Under the pieces are notes generated by a model. That model searched no databases and had not been told where the DNA came from. It was given only the letters and a program-made list of their open reading frames with translations. From Sedimentitalea xiamensis (GTDB taxonomy: Bacteria > Pseudomonadota > Alphaproteobacteria > Rhodobacterales > Rhodobacteraceae): a stretch of DNA of 64,000 nt. The stretch is from contig NZ_JASNJE010000002.1 of the NCBI RefSeq assembly GCF_030164465.1, positions 62,001 to 126,000 of the forward strand, given 5' to 3'. Below are positions 1 to 7,907 of the stretch, one piece after another. How positions within the stretch are numbered: position 1 is the first letter of the stretch; each line of letters starts with the position of its first letter. Made by a program: the position numbers and the translations under genes.

Positions 1-190
1 CTTCGACCGGCTCTGCATGCGCCCCGACGCCCAGGTTTTCATTGACCCAGTAGCGGAATTCCCGGCTGTCGTCCCGCGCCATGGCGTTCAGCCCCAAGGC
101 TTGGCCCGCGGATCGGTCCTCTGCTGCGAGTTCCTGCGCGAAGCCCCCCGCAACCAGGGCGCAAACGCAGATCAGGCCGGGATTTCGCAT
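1..190 (-). CDS. Secreted protein of unknown function, N-terminal part only
   Basis: The reading frame starts at an ATG at 190 and stays open to the left edge, so only about 63 residues are visible. A purine-rich GGGGG ribosome-binding site lies just upstream (about 195-200). The first 20 or so residues form a typical signal peptide: positively charged MRNP, then a hydrophobic LICVCALVAGGFA stretch. The protein is therefore probably exported. The mature part (for example FRYWVNENLG) contains nothing I recognise. The rest of the gene is outside the window, so no function is proposed. Confidence 0.6.
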   Translation of the reverse strand, partial: MRNPGLICVCALVAGGFAQELAAEDRSAGQALGLNAMARDDSREFRYWVNENLGVGAHAEPVE

Positions 191-331
191 GTGATCCCCC
201 TGGCGGGTTGAACTTGGTCGACCGGAATCCAACCCCGGACGAAACTTCAAGTCACGCAAAACAATAACCCGAAGCGCAATTCCCTGACGAAACTGTGCAT
301 TCCTGCAACGATTCCAGCGCGAGACCACCGT

Positions 332-1336
332 TCATGCCGGTTTGCGGCCTGCGCGGGGCTGTGGGCGGGTCGGGATTTCCTTCAGCAAACCGCCGACTCC
401 CATCGCCGAAATATCGGCGGCCGTCACCGGAACACCGCAGGCAATGCGGCTGAGAACCCAATCCGCGCCGTTGAGCGCCGGGGACCGCGCGCAGCCGGGC
501 AGACCGATGACCGGACGTCCCCCCATGCGGCCGAGGAACAGGAGATTGCCCGGATCGACGGGCATTCCGAACCGCTCCACCACCCCGCCCGCCCGGCGCA
601 ATGCGGCGGGCGCGACATCGTCCACGTCCGAAGTCGCCGAGCCGGTGAGGATCATCACCAGATCGCCGCGGATCCCGGCCAGGGCGCGGGCCAGATTGTC
701 GATGTCGTGGTCCACCGTCACGATATCCGACAAGTCCATGCCAAGCGCCGCGACCCGCCCTTCCATGGCGCGGATGCCCTTGTCATTGCCCGGTCCTCCG
801 TCGATGTCGGTGACGACGAGCCCCGCCGTTTCATAGACCGGGGGGGCGATGCGCAGCGCATTGGGCGCGCAGGCCGCGGCGCGGTCCACATCCGTTCCCG
901 GCACGCCGTAGGAAATGATCTTGATCGTCGCAACCATGCCGCCTTTCTGCATCTGCTGGAACGGCGGCACCGTGGCGATGGTGATCATCGGATGCACGCG
1001 GTTGAAACGCTCCAAAGCATCGACGTTCAGCACCGCGACACCCGGCGTATCGGCAATGAGATTGACCCGGCCGGTGAAAGGCGCCGTCACCGTCAGCCCC
1101 GCCGACGCCGGATCGGGCACCAGAACGGCGGCGAGTTTCGACGCGGCCGTGTTTTCATCGAGATCGCCCTGGGACAGCCGGGCGGCGATGACTTGCGTCA
1201 GCCCGGCGTCCCGCAGGGCGGCGACATGGTCCGCCGTCAAGACGACCCCCTTGCGCAACCGCGCGCCGGGCAGCTTCACGGAATGGGCCAGAACCGCGCC
1301 CTGGGCCTCCGATACGGCGACCGGGCCGAACTTCAT
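332..1336 (-). CDS. Molybdopterin-binding protein (MoeA/MogA-like)
   Basis: 334 residues. The C-terminal half is a MogA/MoaB-type molybdopterin-binding fold: LVVTDIDGG near residue 173, the substrate-loop motif TGSATSDVDD at 231-240 (family pattern TGG/S-x-S-x-x-x-x-D) and GLPGCARSP near 278. The N-terminal half resembles the MoeA entry region, but the protein is shorter than a full MoeA (about 400 residues). The start overlaps the stop of xdhC by 4 nt (ATGA), so the two are translationally coupled. A role in preparing or inserting molybdenum cofactor for a xanthine-oxidase-family hydroxylase is inferred from family and neighbours. No such hydroxylase is encoded in the window. Confidence 0.8.
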   Translation of the reverse strand: MKFGPVAVSEAQGAVLAHSVKLPGARLRKGVVLTADHVAALRDAGLTQVIAARLSQGDLDENTAASKLAAVLVPDPASAGLTVTAPFTGRVNLIADTPGVAVLNVDALERFNRVHPMITIATVPPFQQMQKGGMVATIKIISYGVPGTDVDRAAACAPNALRIAPPVYETAGLVVTDIDGGPGNDKGIRAMEGRVAALGMDLSDIVTVDHDIDNLARALAGIRGDLVMILTGSATSDVDDVAPAALRRAGGVVERFGMPVDPGNLLFLGRMGGRPVIGLPGCARSPALNGADWVLSRIACGVPVTAADISAMGVGGLLKEIPTRPQPRAGRKPA

Positions 1337-2304
1337 GAAACCCGTCCGCGCAGCACGCCCGTCATCTGCGCCAGGATCGACACCGCGATCTCCGCCGGCC
1401 CCGCAGCCCCGATGTCCAGGCCGACGGGTCCGTGAATGCGTGCGATCTGCGCCTCGGTGAAGCCTGCGGCCGTCATCCGGTCCACCCGTTTGGCGTGGGT
1501 CCGTGTGCTTCCCAGGGCCCCGATGTAGAAAACCTCGGCCGCCAAGGCGGCTTGGAGCGCGGGATCGTCAAGCTTCGGGTCATGGGTCAGCAGAACCAGC
1601 GCCGTGCGCGTATCCAGCCCGAGTTGCGCCACCGCCTCGTCGGGCCAGTCCCTCAGGATGGTTTCGCCGGGGAACCGATCGCTCGCGGCAAAAGCGTCGC
1701 GCGGATCTATCAGCACCGCGTCATAGCCTGCGATCCGGGCCATCGGCACCAGCGCCTGGGCGATATGGACCGCACCGACGACGATCAGGCGCAGGGGCGG
1801 ATTGTGCACCGCGACGAAGGTGACGCCATCCTCTTCGAAGCCGGACCGGTCCATCCGCATCCGGTCGGGGTATCCGCCCCTGACCAGCCGACGGTCTCCG
1901 GTGCGGGTGTTCACCTCGTAGGCCAGCGCCGTGCGCATCGCACGCGCCTGCACCAGGTCTTCCAGCATGTCGACCGGCAAGGCCGGGCCGACAGGCTCCA
2001 CGAAAATCCGGATGGTACCGCCGCAGGCCAGCCCGACGGCAAAGGCATCGTCATCGCTGACGCCGAATTCCAGCATCCTGTGGCGTCCGTCGTCGATGGC
2101 TTCGAGCGCCTCGACGATCACCGCGCCTTCGACGCAACCGCCGGACACGGATCCTTCGATCCGCCCGTCGCCCCCGACCGCCAGTTGCGCGCCGACCCTG
2201 CGCGGGGCGCTGCCCCAGGTCTGCACGACCGTGGCGAGGGCGGCGCCGACACCGTCGCGATGCCATTGCAGCGCGGTTTCGGGGCTGCTGTCAAATCGAT
2301 CCAT
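1333..2304 (-). CDS. XdhC/CoxI-family cofactor maturation protein
   Basis: 323 residues from the ATG at 2304, preferred over the ATG at 2310 because a GGGAGG Shine-Dalgarno sequence sits about 6 nt before 2304 but touches 2310. The N-terminal XdhC/CoxI domain has GSVSGGCVEG (about 51-60) and ACGG (about 93-96). A C-terminal Rossmann domain begins at LIVVGAVHIAQAL (about 173-185), with His where the usual GAGHVG loop is found, followed by a conserved GALGS motif. XdhC proteins bind molybdenum cofactor and protect or sulfurate it before insertion into xanthine dehydrogenase-like enzymes. It is cotranscribed with the downstream MoeA-like gene. Confidence 0.85.
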   Translation of the reverse strand: MDRFDSSPETALQWHRDGVGAALATVVQTWGSAPRRVGAQLAVGGDGRIEGSVSGGCVEGAVIVEALEAIDDGRHRMLEFGVSDDDAFAVGLACGGTIRIFVEPVGPALPVDMLEDLVQARAMRTALAYEVNTRTGDRRLVRGGYPDRMRMDRSGFEEDGVTFVAVHNPPLRLIVVGAVHIAQALVPMARIAGYDAVLIDPRDAFAASDRFPGETILRDWPDEAVAQLGLDTRTALVLLTHDPKLDDPALQAALAAEVFYIGALGSTRTHAKRVDRMTAAGFTEAQIARIHGPVGLDIGAAGPAEIAVSILAQMTGVLRGRVS

Positions 2305-2372
2305 GTCCATCCTCCCGGCACGGCAGTATCAAGCCAGGTGCAAATCCTGTCTGCCCCCCAAAAGGTATAAGA

Positions 2373-2404
2373 GCGGTCAGGTGGGAACACAAACACCTGA
2401 CCGC
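2373..2404 (-). terminator. Rho-independent-like hairpin after the yeeE pair
   Basis: A perfect 11-bp stem (2373-2383 with 2394-2404) closes a 10-nt loop between the yeeE stop (2459) and the xdhC start (2304). On the minus strand it is followed by a T-rich run (TCTTATACCTTTT). The position and strand fit a terminator for the yeeE transcript, separating it from xdhC. The T run is interrupted, so efficiency is uncertain. Confidence 0.6.
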
Positions 2405-2458
2405 CCAGGCCGCCCGATTTCCCGGACGGCCACAAGGGGATCGCATTTGGCTACGCCG

Positions 2459-3052
2459 TCATTCCGCCGGATGGCGATGTCCGGACGGGCGGCTGACAAG
2501 CCGTTCGGGCAAGGTGAAGGCGACGGCGATGAACGCGGCGCCAAGAAGTAGTCCGAGACTATCCCCCGGCAGCGCCGTCACCGCGTCAATACCCGATCCG
2601 GGAACCGCGCCAAGCGTGACCTTGCCGCCGAGAACCGGTTCCAGAACGCCGCTGGATTTCCACATCGGGTAGGTGACCATGTAGGCCGCGGCTCCAAGCA
2701 ATCCCCCGGCAATGAAGAACAGCGCATCCTTCCGGCCCGAAGCCGCCGCGACGACGCCGGTGCCGGGGCAGTATCCGGCGGCGGCCCAACCGGCTCCCAG
2801 CATCAAGCCGCCGATGAAGACACCCGCATAGGCCGACTTGACGGACATATGGCCCACATCGACGACGCCCAGCATCTGACCACCGAACATCAGGACGGAT
2901 CCGACCCCGATCGCCAGCAGGATGGTCTTGGCCAGATTGAGATTGGTCAGGTTCAGCATTTTTCCGATCAGCGAGGGATTGCTGGCCCCGACCCGGTCGA
3001 GAACCGCACCGAAGGCGGCACCGATCACGAGAGCGAGAAGAAGAGACGTCAT
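2459..3052 (-). CDS. YeeE/YedE-family membrane protein, second half-transporter
   Basis: 197 residues, mostly hydrophobic, with about five membrane segments. The family signature GYCPGTGVVAAASGRKDA (about 94-111) contains the conserved Cys that in YeeE/TsuA-type transporters relays thiosulfate or persulfide sulfur through the pore. E. coli YeeE is a single long chain; here, as in many alphaproteobacteria, the two halves are separate genes. The start overlaps the upstream half by 4 nt (3049-3052), which suggests coupled translation of a heteromer. Inner membrane; import of reduced sulfur is inferred from the family. Confidence 0.88.
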   Translation of the reverse strand: MTSLLLALVIGAAFGAVLDRVGASNPSLIGKMLNLTNLNLAKTILLAIGVGSVLMFGGQMLGVVDVGHMSVKSAYAGVFIGGLMLGAGWAAAGYCPGTGVVAAASGRKDALFFIAGGLLGAAAYMVTYPMWKSSGVLEPVLGGKVTLGAVPGSGIDAVTALPGDSLGLLLGAAFIAVAFTLPERLVSRPSGHRHPAE

Positions 3053-3594
3053 GCGATGGCCTCCTTTTTATACATCAGAAGCGCGACGGGAATGGCCGCG
3101 CCAAAGGCGCCGGCGGCGAAGATGTAACCCGACACCGCCGTCTGCATCATCCCCGACATCATATGTCCCGACGTGCAGCCTCCCGCCAGACGCGCGCCAT
3201 AGAGCACCACGAACCCTCCGAGAAAGGCGACGACGTAGCGTTTTACCGCGCTGTCGCCGAAGTTCCCCCGCCACAGGGCCGGACTGCTGCGTTCGGCCCT
3301 GGACAGGCCGCCCCTTGCGAGGCTCGACAGAAGCCCGCCGACAGCCATCGCCAGAACGAAAACGAAACCGTAGTTCAACGGATTGGCGACGGATTTCGCA
3401 TATTTGTCGAGATACGCATTGGTCGAGGCGAAACCGTCCGCTGTCTGCGTCACCAGGTCCGGATTGACCGCATTCGCGATGATGCCGTCCAGAATGACGA
3501 ATTGCGTGGATACTCCGATGGGTTTGACCAAGAGCACGGCGGCGAAGAACACCAAGCCGAGCAGCAGGCCACCGATTTTCCAGTTCAGAGCCAT
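3049..3594 (-). CDS. YeeE/YedE-family membrane protein, first half-transporter
   Basis: 181 residues from the ATG at 3594, preceded by a good GGAAAGGA ribosome-binding site. The frame extends upstream to 3675, but that segment carries the promoter and operators and is not membrane-like. The second conserved Cys motif of the family, GARLAGGCTSGHMMSG, lies near residue 140. There are about four or five hydrophobic segments. It forms a pair with the overlapping downstream half. Its promoter region holds an FNR-type box and an ATTC-N8-GAAT operator, so expression is probably controlled by oxygen and by reactive sulfur. Confidence 0.88.
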   Translation of the reverse strand: MALNWKIGGLLLGLVFFAAVLLVKPIGVSTQFVILDGIIANAVNPDLVTQTADGFASTNAYLDKYAKSVANPLNYGFVFVLAMAVGGLLSSLARGGLSRAERSSPALWRGNFGDSAVKRYVVAFLGGFVVLYGARLAGGCTSGHMMSGMMQTAVSGYIFAAGAFGAAIPVALLMYKKEAIA

Positions 3595-3613
3595 TGTCTG
3601 TCCTTTCCAATAA

Positions 3614-3631
3614 TATTCTGCTTTCAGAATA
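3614..3631 (-). promoter_or_regulatory. SqrR/BigR-type operator (ATTC-N8-GAAT)
   Basis: ATTC at 3615-3618 and GAAT at 3627-3630 with exactly eight bases between; the outer T and A extend the dyad by one pair. This is the signature described for the sulfide/persulfide-responsive ArsR-family repressors SqrR and BigR, whose known targets include YeeE-type genes. A -10-like TATTCT on the minus strand (3631-3626) falls inside it, so a bound repressor would block the promoter of the yeeE pair 20 nt downstream. Confidence 0.65.
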
Positions 3632-3652
3632 CGTAAATCGGTTCGCGATGTC

Positions 3653-3666
3653 TTGATCTGGATCAA
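3653..3666. promoter_or_regulatory. FNR/FnrL box (TTGAT-N4-ATCAA)
   Basis: A perfect palindrome TTGAT CTGG ATCAA, matching the FnrL consensus of Rhodobacteraceae. Its centre (3659.5) is about 41.5 nt upstream of the transcription start predicted from the -10-like element at 3626-3631, the classic activating position. It lies in the spacer between the coxE-like stop and the yeeE pair, and the nearest downstream gene is yeeE. Activation under low oxygen is inferred. Confidence 0.65.
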
Positions 3667-3739
3667 TTCGCCCATTGACCGAAACGCGGCACCGATCTGG
3701 CGCGACGGACCGTCATGCCGGACCGGGCAGGCGGTTGCG

Positions 3740-5008
3740 CTATCCGCCTCGCTGCAACTGCGCCATCAGACGCGCCTTTTCCCCGACATCGTCGGGGCGC
3801 GAGATGACATACGCGAGGTCCTGAAGCGACGCAACCGAATGCCCGGCGCGAAAGCTGTCCACATGCGGCAGCATCGCGGCGATCCCCCGTGCCTTGGGCG
3901 CGAAACCGTCCCAGCGCAACAGGGGGTTCAACCAGATCAGGCGCCGCGCCGACAAATGCAGGCGTTCGATCTGTCGCGCCAATGCATCCGGATCGTCCCG
4001 GTCCAGGCCGTCCGTGATCAGCAGGACGACCGCCCCCTGCCCCATGACCCGGCGCGACCAGTCCCGGTTGAACGCCTCGAGGCACTGGCCGATCCGGGTG
4101 CCGCCTTCCCAATCCTGCGCCTCCGCCCCGGCGGCGGCCAGCGCCGCGTCCACGTCGCGCTGATTGAGATGCCGGGTAATATTGGTGAGCCGGGTGCCGA
4201 AGGTGAAGGCATGCACTTTCGCCCATCCCGCCCCCTTCGCATTGCTGACCGCATGCAGGAAATGCAGGATGATCCGGCTGTATTGGCTCATCGAGCCCGA
4301 GATATCGCAGAGAACGACGAGGTTGGGCCAGCGCGGCCTGGGTTTGCGGCGGACGATGTCGTGCAGTTCGCCGCCCTGCCGCATGCTGGCGCGCAGCGTC
4401 CTGCGCCAATCGACCCGCTGCCCTTGCGGGCTGACCATGCCGCGCCGCGACGGGATCGGCTGCACCGGCAGGCTCAACCGGGCCAGCATGCGCTTGGCCT
4501 GTGCGACTTCCTCGGTGCTCATCTGTTCGAAATCGAGACGGCGCAGGCGTTCCTCGGACGACATGGTCATCGAGGCATCGACCTCGATCAGCGTCTCCTC
4601 CTCCGGGCCATCGCTGTCGCCTTCCGGCAGCTCCGGCGTGATCCCGTCAAGCAGCGCCTCGGCGGCGCGCTTTTCTGCGGCCTGCGCGCTGCGGTCCTCC
4701 TGCACCCCGCGAATGGCGGGAAGCATCATCGACATCATGTGCTCCATGAATCGCGGATCGCGCCAGTAGAGCCGGAAGATCTGCGCGAACACCGTGCGCT
4801 GCTCGGGCTTGTTCACGAAACAGGCATGCAGCGTCCAGTAGAAATCGCGCTTGTCGGTGAACCCCGCCGCCTCCACTGCCCTTATCGCGTCGATCACCCG
4901 GCCGCTGCCGATCGGAAGCCCGGCCTTGCGCAGGGCGCGGGCGAAATGGGTGATGTTGTGGACCAGCTTGGGGTCGTCGGGAATATCCAGCGGCGCGTAT
5001 TCGGGCAT
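3740..5008 (-). CDS. CoxE-like VWA-domain protein
   Basis: 422 residues. The C-terminal von Willebrand A domain carries a complete-looking metal-ion-dependent adhesion site: DISGS at 235-239, a GGTRIG segment near 295 and ITDGLDRDD near 325. CoxE works with the MoxR ATPase CoxD to mature the active site of CO dehydrogenases and related molybdenum hydroxylases. The coxD-like gene ends 83 nt upstream on the same strand, so an operon is likely. The structural subunits (coxMSL) are not in the window. Confidence 0.85.
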   Translation of the reverse strand: MPEYAPLDIPDDPKLVHNITHFARALRKAGLPIGSGRVIDAIRAVEAAGFTDKRDFYWTLHACFVNKPEQRTVFAQIFRLYWRDPRFMEHMMSMMLPAIRGVQEDRSAQAAEKRAAEALLDGITPELPEGDSDGPEEETLIEVDASMTMSSEERLRRLDFEQMSTEEVAQAKRMLARLSLPVQPIPSRRGMVSPQGQRVDWRRTLRASMRQGGELHDIVRRKPRPRWPNLVVLCDISGSMSQYSRIILHFLHAVSNAKGAGWAKVHAFTFGTRLTNITRHLNQRDVDAALAAAGAEAQDWEGGTRIGQCLEAFNRDWSRRVMGQGAVVLLITDGLDRDDPDALARQIERLHLSARRLIWLNPLLRWDGFAPKARGIAAMLPHVDSFRAGHSVASLQDLAYVISRPDDVGEKARLMAQLQRGG

Positions 5009-5018
5009 TCAGTCGTCA

Positions 5019-5065
5019 TGGGGGCGCTGCCCCCATACCCCCGGAGTATTTTTGCAAAGATGAAG
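5019..5065. repeat. GC-rich extragenic hairpin element of Rhodobacteraceae type
   Basis: In the gap between the coxD-like and coxE-like genes, a 7-bp stem (5019-5025 with 5029-5035, loop GCT) is followed by ACCCCCGGAGTATTTTTGC and AAAGATGAAG. From memory, near-identical strings (GGGGGC-x-GCCCCC, then CCCCGGAGTATTTTTG and AAG) occur in many copies between genes in roseobacters. I see only one copy here, so the repeat status rests on that recollection. Confidence 0.5.
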
Positions 5066-5091
5066 CATCAAAAAGGTCGCCCCGCGGCGGT

Positions 5092-6000
5092 TCATGCCAC
5101 CTCCAGCGTTGCCCTGGCCTCGTCGAGGATACGTTTCGCCTCCGAGCCCTGCAGCTTCTGGATGTCGTCCTGGTATTTCAGGATCGCGCCCAGCGTGTCG
5201 GCGATGACCTCGGGGCTGAGATTGATCACGTCCAGCGCCAGCAGGCACTTGGCCCAGTCGATGGTCTCGGCCACGCCGGGTTTCTTGAACAGGTCCTCGG
5301 TGCGCAAGCGCTGGACAAAGGCCACCACCTCGCGGCTCAGGGTTTCCGAAGCCTCGGGCGCGCGGGCGTGCAGGATCTCGATCTCGCGGTCGAAATCCGG
5401 GTAATCGACCCAGTGATAGAGACAGCGCCGCTTCAGCGCGTCATGCACCTCGCGGGTGCGGTTGCTGGTCAGGATCACGATCGGCGGCTCGGGCGCCCTG
5501 ATCGTGCCAAGCTCCGGGATCGTCACCTGGAAATCGCTGAGCGACTCCAGAAGAAAGGCTTCGAAAGGTTCGTCGGTGCGATCCAGTTCGTCGATCAGCA
5601 GAACCGGTGCGCCGTGTTCATCCGGGCGCAGCGCCTGAAGCAGCGGACGTTCGACGAGGTAGTCAGCACTGAACAATTCGCGGTTCAGCGCGTCGCGGTC
5701 GGCGTTCCCCGACGCCTCGGCGGTCCGGATCGCGATCATCTGCGCCGGGAAGTTCCATTCGTAGACGGCGCTAGAGGCATCGAGCCCTTCGTAGCACTGC
5801 AGACGGATCAGGCGCCGGTTCAGCCCGGCGGCCAGGGCCTTGGCGATCTCGGTCTTGCCGACGCCGGCTTCGCCTTCGAGAAACAGCGGCCGGCCCAGTT
5901 TCAGCGACAGGAAAACGACCGTCGCCAGCGCCCGACCGCAGACATAGCCCTGTTCCGACAGCATCTGCTGAACGGCATCGATGGATTGCGGTATCTGCAT
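5092..6000 (-). CDS. CoxD-like MoxR-family AAA+ ATPase
   Basis: 302 residues from the ATG at 6000, chosen because AGAGGAGATCAC precedes it; an in-frame ATG at 6021 has no such site. Walker A is GEAGVGKT (43-50), Walker B is LLIDELDR, and sensor 1 is ILTSNRTR. The MoxR type couples ATP hydrolysis to maturation of a partner with a VWA protein, here the coxE-like gene directly downstream. In Oligotropha the pair inserts the Cu-S part of the CO dehydrogenase cluster. Its true client in this organism cannot be read from the window. Confidence 0.87.
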   Translation of the reverse strand: MQIPQSIDAVQQMLSEQGYVCGRALATVVFLSLKLGRPLFLEGEAGVGKTEIAKALAAGLNRRLIRLQCYEGLDASSAVYEWNFPAQMIAIRTAEASGNADRDALNRELFSADYLVERPLLQALRPDEHGAPVLLIDELDRTDEPFEAFLLESLSDFQVTIPELGTIRAPEPPIVILTSNRTREVHDALKRRCLYHWVDYPDFDREIEILHARAPEASETLSREVVAFVQRLRTEDLFKKPGVAETIDWAKCLLALDVINLSPEVIADTLGAILKYQDDIQKLQGSEAKRILDEARATLEVA

Positions 6001-6062
6001 GTGATCTCCTCTGACGCCCAAAAGGTCACGAATTCGGCGGCGCCGTCAAGCGGCGGGCTGTG

Positions 6063-6080
6063 GGACCATGGTCTTAGACC
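6063..6080. promoter_or_regulatory. Overlapping palindromes in a divergent spacer
   Basis: GACCATGGTC (6064-6073, perfect) overlaps GGTCT-T-AGACC (6070-6080, perfect). The 243-nt spacer separates the coxD-like gene (minus) from the glycosyltransferase cassette (plus), so this is a candidate operator. No regulator is identified. Confidence 0.3.
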
Positions 6081-6243
6081 GCAGGTTGCCACGACGACGC
6101 CCGGACAGCGCCGGCGTTGACCGGTTCCCGTAGGAATGTCATGAATTATCAAGGTTTGCGGCGATAGAAATGCGCCGAGAGAGACCGCAGAGGCAGACCG
6201 GTTCAAGGCAGGGCCGACGCCGGCGCGCGGCGCGAGGGATGGA

Positions 6244-7272
6244 ATGCGGATCACTGCGATAACCTGCGTCAAGAACGAGGGCCCGTTTCTTCTGGAGTGG
6301 ATCGCGTTCAACGGATTGCTCGGGGTGACGGATTTCCTGTTCTATTCCAACGACTGCGACGATGGCACCGACGCCTTGCTCGACGCACTGGCGGCGCGCG
6401 GGATCGTGCGGCACCTTCCGAACCCGGCAAGAGGACGGAACTACCAGATGGAAGCGCTGAAACACGCGCGGGATCAGGACATTGTGTCTGAGGCCGACTG
6501 GGTCTGGGTGGCCGATGTCGACGAGTTTCTCAACATTCATTCGGGCGATCACACCATACCGGCGCTGATTGCCGCCTGTGGCGATCCCCATGCGATTTCC
6601 GTCAGTTTTCAGTTCTTCGCCAACGACGGCGTGGAGCATTATGCCGACGAACCCGTGATCGCGCAGTTCAGACGGTCGCACAACCCGGACATCTGGTGCG
6701 GCGAAACGGCGATCGAAGTCAAAACGCTGGTTCGGCGCGATTTCCCCTTGCAGTATTTCGGCGCTCACAGGCCATTTTTCAAAGGCAACCTTGCGCCTGC
6801 CGATCGGCCGGTCTGGACCGACGGATCCGGCCGCGCGGTGCCGCACAAGTTTCTGATGGCCGCCAATACGCGGCGTATCCGCCGGTTTCCCGCGCGGGGC
6901 GCGCGGACCCACGCCACGCTCAACCACTATGCCCTGCGATCGCTTGACAGCTATCTGGTCAAGACCGCACGGGGCGACGTGAATCGCGAGAACCGTGTCT
7001 TTGACGACACCTACTGGCGCGAACGCAACGATCCCGCCCATTCCGATACAAGCATCCACAGGTATTTGCCCGCCCTGACCGCCGCGTTGCGGGATTTTCA
7101 CGCGGACCGCGAAATTGCCGCTCTGCACCGGGAATGTGTCCGTCTGCACCGGGCCAGATGCGTCGAACTGGCAGGACGGCCTGCCTATCGGCGCATGCGC
7201 AGCCTGCTGACGTCGGCCAGCACGCTGCCCCCGCAGGAAGAGGCGATGCTCGCCGATCTGGGGCTGCTCTGA
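6244..7272 (+). CDS. Glycosyltransferase family 2-like protein
   Basis: 342 residues. It opens with ITCVKNEGPFLLEW (6-19) and a SNDCDDGT loop (35-42), then DVDEF at 91-95, the metal/nucleotide-sugar DxD-type motif of the GT-A fold. The pattern fits the Glyco_tranf_2_4 group. Near the C-terminus an NHYALRS motif is shared with the second glycosyltransferase domain at 7907-10252, so the two look paralogous. There is no membrane segment, so it is probably cytosolic. A GAGGGATGGA ribosome-binding site precedes it. Acceptor and sugar are unknown; the neighbours suggest a sulfated surface glycan or glycoconjugate. Confidence 0.8.
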   Translation: MRITAITCVKNEGPFLLEWIAFNGLLGVTDFLFYSNDCDDGTDALLDALAARGIVRHLPNPARGRNYQMEALKHARDQDIVSEADWVWVADVDEFLNIHSGDHTIPALIAACGDPHAISVSFQFFANDGVEHYADEPVIAQFRRSHNPDIWCGETAIEVKTLVRRDFPLQYFGAHRPFFKGNLAPADRPVWTDGSGRAVPHKFLMAANTRRIRRFPARGARTHATLNHYALRSLDSYLVKTARGDVNRENRVFDDTYWRERNDPAHSDTSIHRYLPALTAALRDFHADREIAALHRECVRLHRARCVELAGRPAYRRMRSLLTSASTLPPQEEAMLADLGLL

Positions 7273-7274
7273 TC

Positions 7275-7907
7275 GTGTTGCGGGTCGTCAACCTGGGGCT
7301 GCCGAAAACCGGCACCACGACATTGGCCAGGGCGTTGCGCCGCGCGGGCCTGAAGGTCGCCGACCGCAGAATCCGCAGGCGCAGCACATCGGATGCCGCG
7401 CTGAAGGGCCAGTTCGTGGCGGAACTCTTGTATCGCGGCTATTTTCAGTCCGGTGATCCGGGCGCGTTGCTGTCCGAAATCGACGCAATTTCGGAAATGA
7501 GCCTGCTGCGCGAGGATGACTCCCTTTGGCCGCAGATGGACTTTGCCCTGATCATGGCGCTGCGGGTGCACAATCCGGGGCTGAAGTTCCTGGCGTCCTG
7601 CCGCGATCCCTTTGAACTCTCGCAATCGATGCTGGCCTGGTCCGATCTGGGCATGAGCCGGCTGCCGAATTCGGCCATTCCCGGCCTGCCGCGCGACTAC
7701 GGGCAAACGACGAAGGAGCGGATGCAGTGGATCAGAGGGCACTATGCCGCGCTGGCCCGGTTCTTCGGGGATGACCCGGATTACCTGACCTACGATATTG
7801 CCGATCCCCTGGCGCGCGACCGGATCGGCGATTTCCTTGGACTGGAACTTCCCTGGTGGGGCCGGTTGAACGCGAACCCGGTGCGGGCCGGGGCATCTGC
7901 CACCTGA
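7275..7907 (+). CDS. Small sulfotransferase-family protein
   Basis: 210 residues from a GTG at 7275, two nucleotides after the preceding stop; TTG at 7278 is an alternative. The PAPS-binding loop NLGLPKTGTTTL lies at residues 6-17, the classic 5'-phosphosulfate loop. A CRDPFELSQSM segment near 115 fits the 3'-phosphate-binding region. PAPS-dependent transfer of sulfate to an unknown acceptor is inferred from the family. Its stop overlaps the next start (TGATG at 7905-7909), so it is one translational unit with both flanking glycosyltransferase genes. Confidence 0.75.
   Translation: MLRVVNLGLPKTGTTTLARALRRAGLKVADRRIRRRSTSDAALKGQFVAELLYRGYFQSGDPGALLSEIDAISEMSLLREDDSLWPQMDFALIMALRVHNPGLKFLASCRDPFELSQSMLAWSDLGMSRLPNSAIPGLPRDYGQTTKERMQWIRGHYAALARFFGDDPDYLTYDIADPLARDRIGDFLGLELPWWGRLNANPVRAGASAT

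Noticed and set aside
2270-2366. Complete tRNA gene ending near 2363
   Set aside because: No matching acceptor 5' strand, D arm or anticodon arm upstream; one T-stem pair mismatches.
3595-3675. N-terminal extension of the first yeeE gene
   Set aside because: The segment carries two palindromic operators and a -10-like element, is not membrane-like, and a strong ribosome-binding site precedes the ATG at 3594.
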